Shown here in pieces: positions 62,369-64,000 of a DNA stretch of 64,000 bases (within the stretch, counting starts at the first letter, position 1; each line of letters begins with the position of its first letter). A model generated the notes under the pieces. The model was not told the DNA's origin, did not search any database, and saw only the letters and a list, made by a program, of their open reading frames with translations. A program made the translations under genes and the position numbers. Source of the stretch: Arthrobacter sp. PAMC25564 (GTDB taxonomy: Bacteria; Actinomycetota; Actinomycetes; Actinomycetales; Micrococcaceae); contig NZ_CP039290.1 of assembly GCF_004798705.1 (NCBI RefSeq), positions 806,001 to 870,000 on the forward strand, given 5' to 3'.

Positions 62369-63514
62369 ATGCTGCCCATCAATTACCCCGAGTTCCCATT
62401 CAGCTCCCCGCTGGCGAAAGCGATCATTCAGCTGGAGCGGGTCCGTGGAGAGTTGGGCGATGGCACCACCCCTCCTGCTGTATTCGCACAGTTGAGGTCG
62501 CTGTTCCAACTGCTGTCGACGATCATGAGTGCCCGGATCGAAGGGAACCGCACTTCGATTGTTGATGCCGTGGCAGGGGTCGCGGCGTCTGGCATGGATG
62601 AACTACGAGCCAATGACGAAGTGCAGGAGATCATCCAGCTTCACGAAGCAACGGCGTTTGTGGATAGCACCGTTGAGCGGGGCACCACTCTCAGTCATGG
62701 CTTCGTCCGGGAACTTCACCGTATCGCAGTCACCGGGCTGGAGCGGGAAGGTGACAAAACGCCCGGGGCCTACAGGCTGAGTGATGTGACCATTAGTGGA
62801 TCACACCATCGTCCTCCCGCTCCTGGCGATGTGCACAGCGATATGACGCTGCTTCTGGACTTCATCAATGCAGATGTTGAGCAGAATTACGACCTCTTGA
62901 AGATCGCTTTGGCCCACCACCGATTTGTGTGGATACACCCGTTCGGCAATGGCAATGGACGCGTGGGCCGGCTGCTTACTTACGCGGCTATGAGGCGCCA
63001 GGGATTTGCCGCCGCCGGTTACCGGGGTCTCAATCCCACCGCGGTCTTCGGGGAGAACCGGGAGCTCTACTACGAAAGGCTGGAGGATGCGGACTCCCTT
63101 GAGCCGGAGGCGCTGATCCGGTGGTCGACCTACGTGCTCGAGGGTCTCCTGTCCGATCTAAACAAGCTGTCGATGCTTGGAAAACAGGAATTCGTTATTG
63201 GGAAGCTGCTCTTGCCTGCTATCGCGCGCGGGTTACGCTCCGCGCGATTCACCGTCGCGGAGGCCCAAGCACTCTCGACCATAGCGAAGATCACCGAGGC
63301 GAAGGCCGCAGACCTGGCTCTGGCGTTCCCGGGGTCACCAGCGACACGTAGCCAGGCGATCCGCAAACTCTTGGACCGGGGAATCATCGAGCCAGTTGCC
63401 GAGGGCAAACGTGCCTATCGACTGCGCCTGGCACCCAGTGATCTGACTGGCTTGCTTGTGCGGGAACTCGACGAGCTGGATTTCCTGCCGAGGATTCTCC
63501 GCGACAGTGAGTAA
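62369..63514 (+). CDS. Fic family protein (AMP transferase), class II
   Basis: 381 residues. Fic core motif HPFGNGNGRVGR (190-201) is complete, with the catalytic histidine, so it should transfer AMP (or another nucleotide) from ATP to a protein hydroxyl. The N-terminal segment SARIEGN (54-60) matches the [S/T]xxxE[G/N] inhibitory helix of class II Fic proteins, whose glutamate blocks the ATP site, so it is self-inhibited. The C-terminal 100 residues contain a winged-helix-like tail (AEAQALSTIAKITEAKAADL, RKLLDRGIIEPVAEGKRAYR) that probably binds DNA or the target. No ribosome-binding site is obvious. Confidence 0.92.
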   Translation: MLPINYPEFPFSSPLAKAIIQLERVRGELGDGTTPPAVFAQLRSLFQLLSTIMSARIEGNRTSIVDAVAGVAASGMDELRANDEVQEIIQLHEATAFVDSTVERGTTLSHGFVRELHRIAVTGLEREGDKTPGAYRLSDVTISGSHHRPPAPGDVHSDMTLLLDFINADVEQNYDLLKIALAHHRFVWIHPFGNGNGRVGRLLTYAAMRRQGFAAAGYRGLNPTAVFGENRELYYERLEDADSLEPEALIRWSTYVLEGLLSDLNKLSMLGKQEFVIGKLLLPAIARGLRSARFTVAEAQALSTIAKITEAKAADLALAFPGSPATRSQAIRKLLDRGIIEPVAEGKRAYRLRLAPSDLTGLLVRELDELDFLPRILRDSE

Positions 63515-63532
63515 GCAGACGAAGCGTCCGAG

Positions 63533-64000
63533 TTATACGCCGCTCCGGTGCGTGAACCGCCCCGCCACCAGTGTCGCAGCGACAGCCATGGAAGCGAACA
63601 CCGCGTCCGGCACGGCCAGCGGATCGCCGTCGAGCACCGCGATGTCGGCCGGATCGCCCACCCGGATCCTGCTCCGTCCGCGCGTCGACGCTGTCAGCGC
63701 CTCCTGCCGGGTGAGGGCCTGCTCCCGGTGCCACGGCGCTCGGCCGTCCCCGCGTGCCCGAGTGGTGGCCGCGGACATCGCGGTCCACGGCTCCAAGGGC
63801 GCCACCGGCGCATCGGAGCCCAGCGCCAGCGCAGCTCCGCCAGCCAGCAGCGACCGCAACGGGAACGCCCGGTCCGTGCGTCCGGCCCAGTTTGCCTCGG
63901 CAGCATCACGGTCATCCAGGGCATGGGCCGGCTGGACGCTTGCGGTCAGTCCCAGCTCGCCGAAGCGGGCGAAGTCCTGGCTGCGGACAAACTGGGCATG
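63533..64000 (-). CDS. Amidohydrolase family 3 (YtcJ-like), C-terminal part
   Basis: The frame is open to the right edge; the last 155 residues are present. LTASVQPAHALDDRDAAEAN and GGAALALGSDAPVAPLEPWT contain the metal-binding aspartate (GSDAP) of the amidohydrolase-3 family, and IRVGDPADIAVLDGDPLAV is the usual C-terminal beta-domain. Probably a hydrolase of an N-acyl or cyclic amide; the substrate is unknown. Convergent with the Fic gene. Confidence 0.88.
   Translation of the reverse strand, partial: HAQFVRSQDFARFGELGLTASVQPAHALDDRDAAEANWAGRTDRAFPLRSLLAGGAALALGSDAPVAPLEPWTAMSAATTRARGDGRAPWHREQALTRQEALTASTRGRSRIRVGDPADIAVLDGDPLAVPDAVFASMAVAATLVAGRFTHRSGV

Overview
The window is high-GC actinobacterial DNA, most like the Arthrobacter/Pseudarthrobacter group (Micrococcales). 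This is inferred from codon use, the gene families present (DUF222-HNH endonuclease, large NAD-glutamate dehydrogenase, DUF456, PucR-type regulator) and the many genes that start a few bases after a TANNNT -10 box, i.e. probable leaderless mRNAs. No rRNA, tRNA, CRISPR array, intact insertion sequence or origin was found. Assignments come from reading motifs; no database search was run.

The left half (1-35.6 kb) is mostly metabolic. It holds a partial NAD-glutamate dehydrogenase, a histidine phosphatase overlapping purB, a WXG100-like/lipase-like gene pair, an aromatic or histidinol-phosphate aminotransferase, and a 2-oxoacid dehydrogenase E1a-E1b-E2 operon. Next come a decayed catechol cluster (intact catechol 1,2-dioxygenase between two broken genes), UspA, an aminotransferase, a divergent FMN-reductase/TetR pair, a five-gene peptide-type ABC transporter and oxidoreductase operon, and alanine dehydrogenase divergent from a PucR regulator. 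PTS enzyme I lies divergent from a TetR-mtlA-mtlD mannitol operon, followed by a MarR gene convergent with a DHA2 drug exporter.

The middle (35-53.4 kb) holds RraA, TetR, malic enzyme with an exact DasR-type dre palindrome upstream, small membrane and hypothetical genes, LysE and two Lrp/AsnC regulators, GluQ, an HD hydrolase, and a terpene-cyclase-like membrane protein bracketed by two copies of a 61-bp palindromic repeat. A GNAT-AAA+ fusion gene, a complete asparagine/aspartate catabolic operon (GntR, asparaginase, aspartase, permease), a collapsed ArsR-CDF metal-efflux remnant, lactate dehydrogenase and an SDR follow.

The right end (53.5-63.5 kb) is accessory: HipBA with two matching operators, a uracil-DNA-glycosylase-like protein, YefM-YoeB with a 20-bp operator, small orphan ORFs flanked by a 28-bp direct repeat, an unknown helical protein coupled to a GIY-YIG-like protein, a broken CarD gene, a DUF222-HNH endonuclease, a second GIY-YIG paralogue and a class II Fic protein. 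An amidohydrolase runs off the right edge. The most promising undescribed units are the helical protein/GIY-YIG pair, the WXG-like/lipase pair, the repeat-bracketed terpene-cyclase-like gene and the GNAT-AAA+ fusion.
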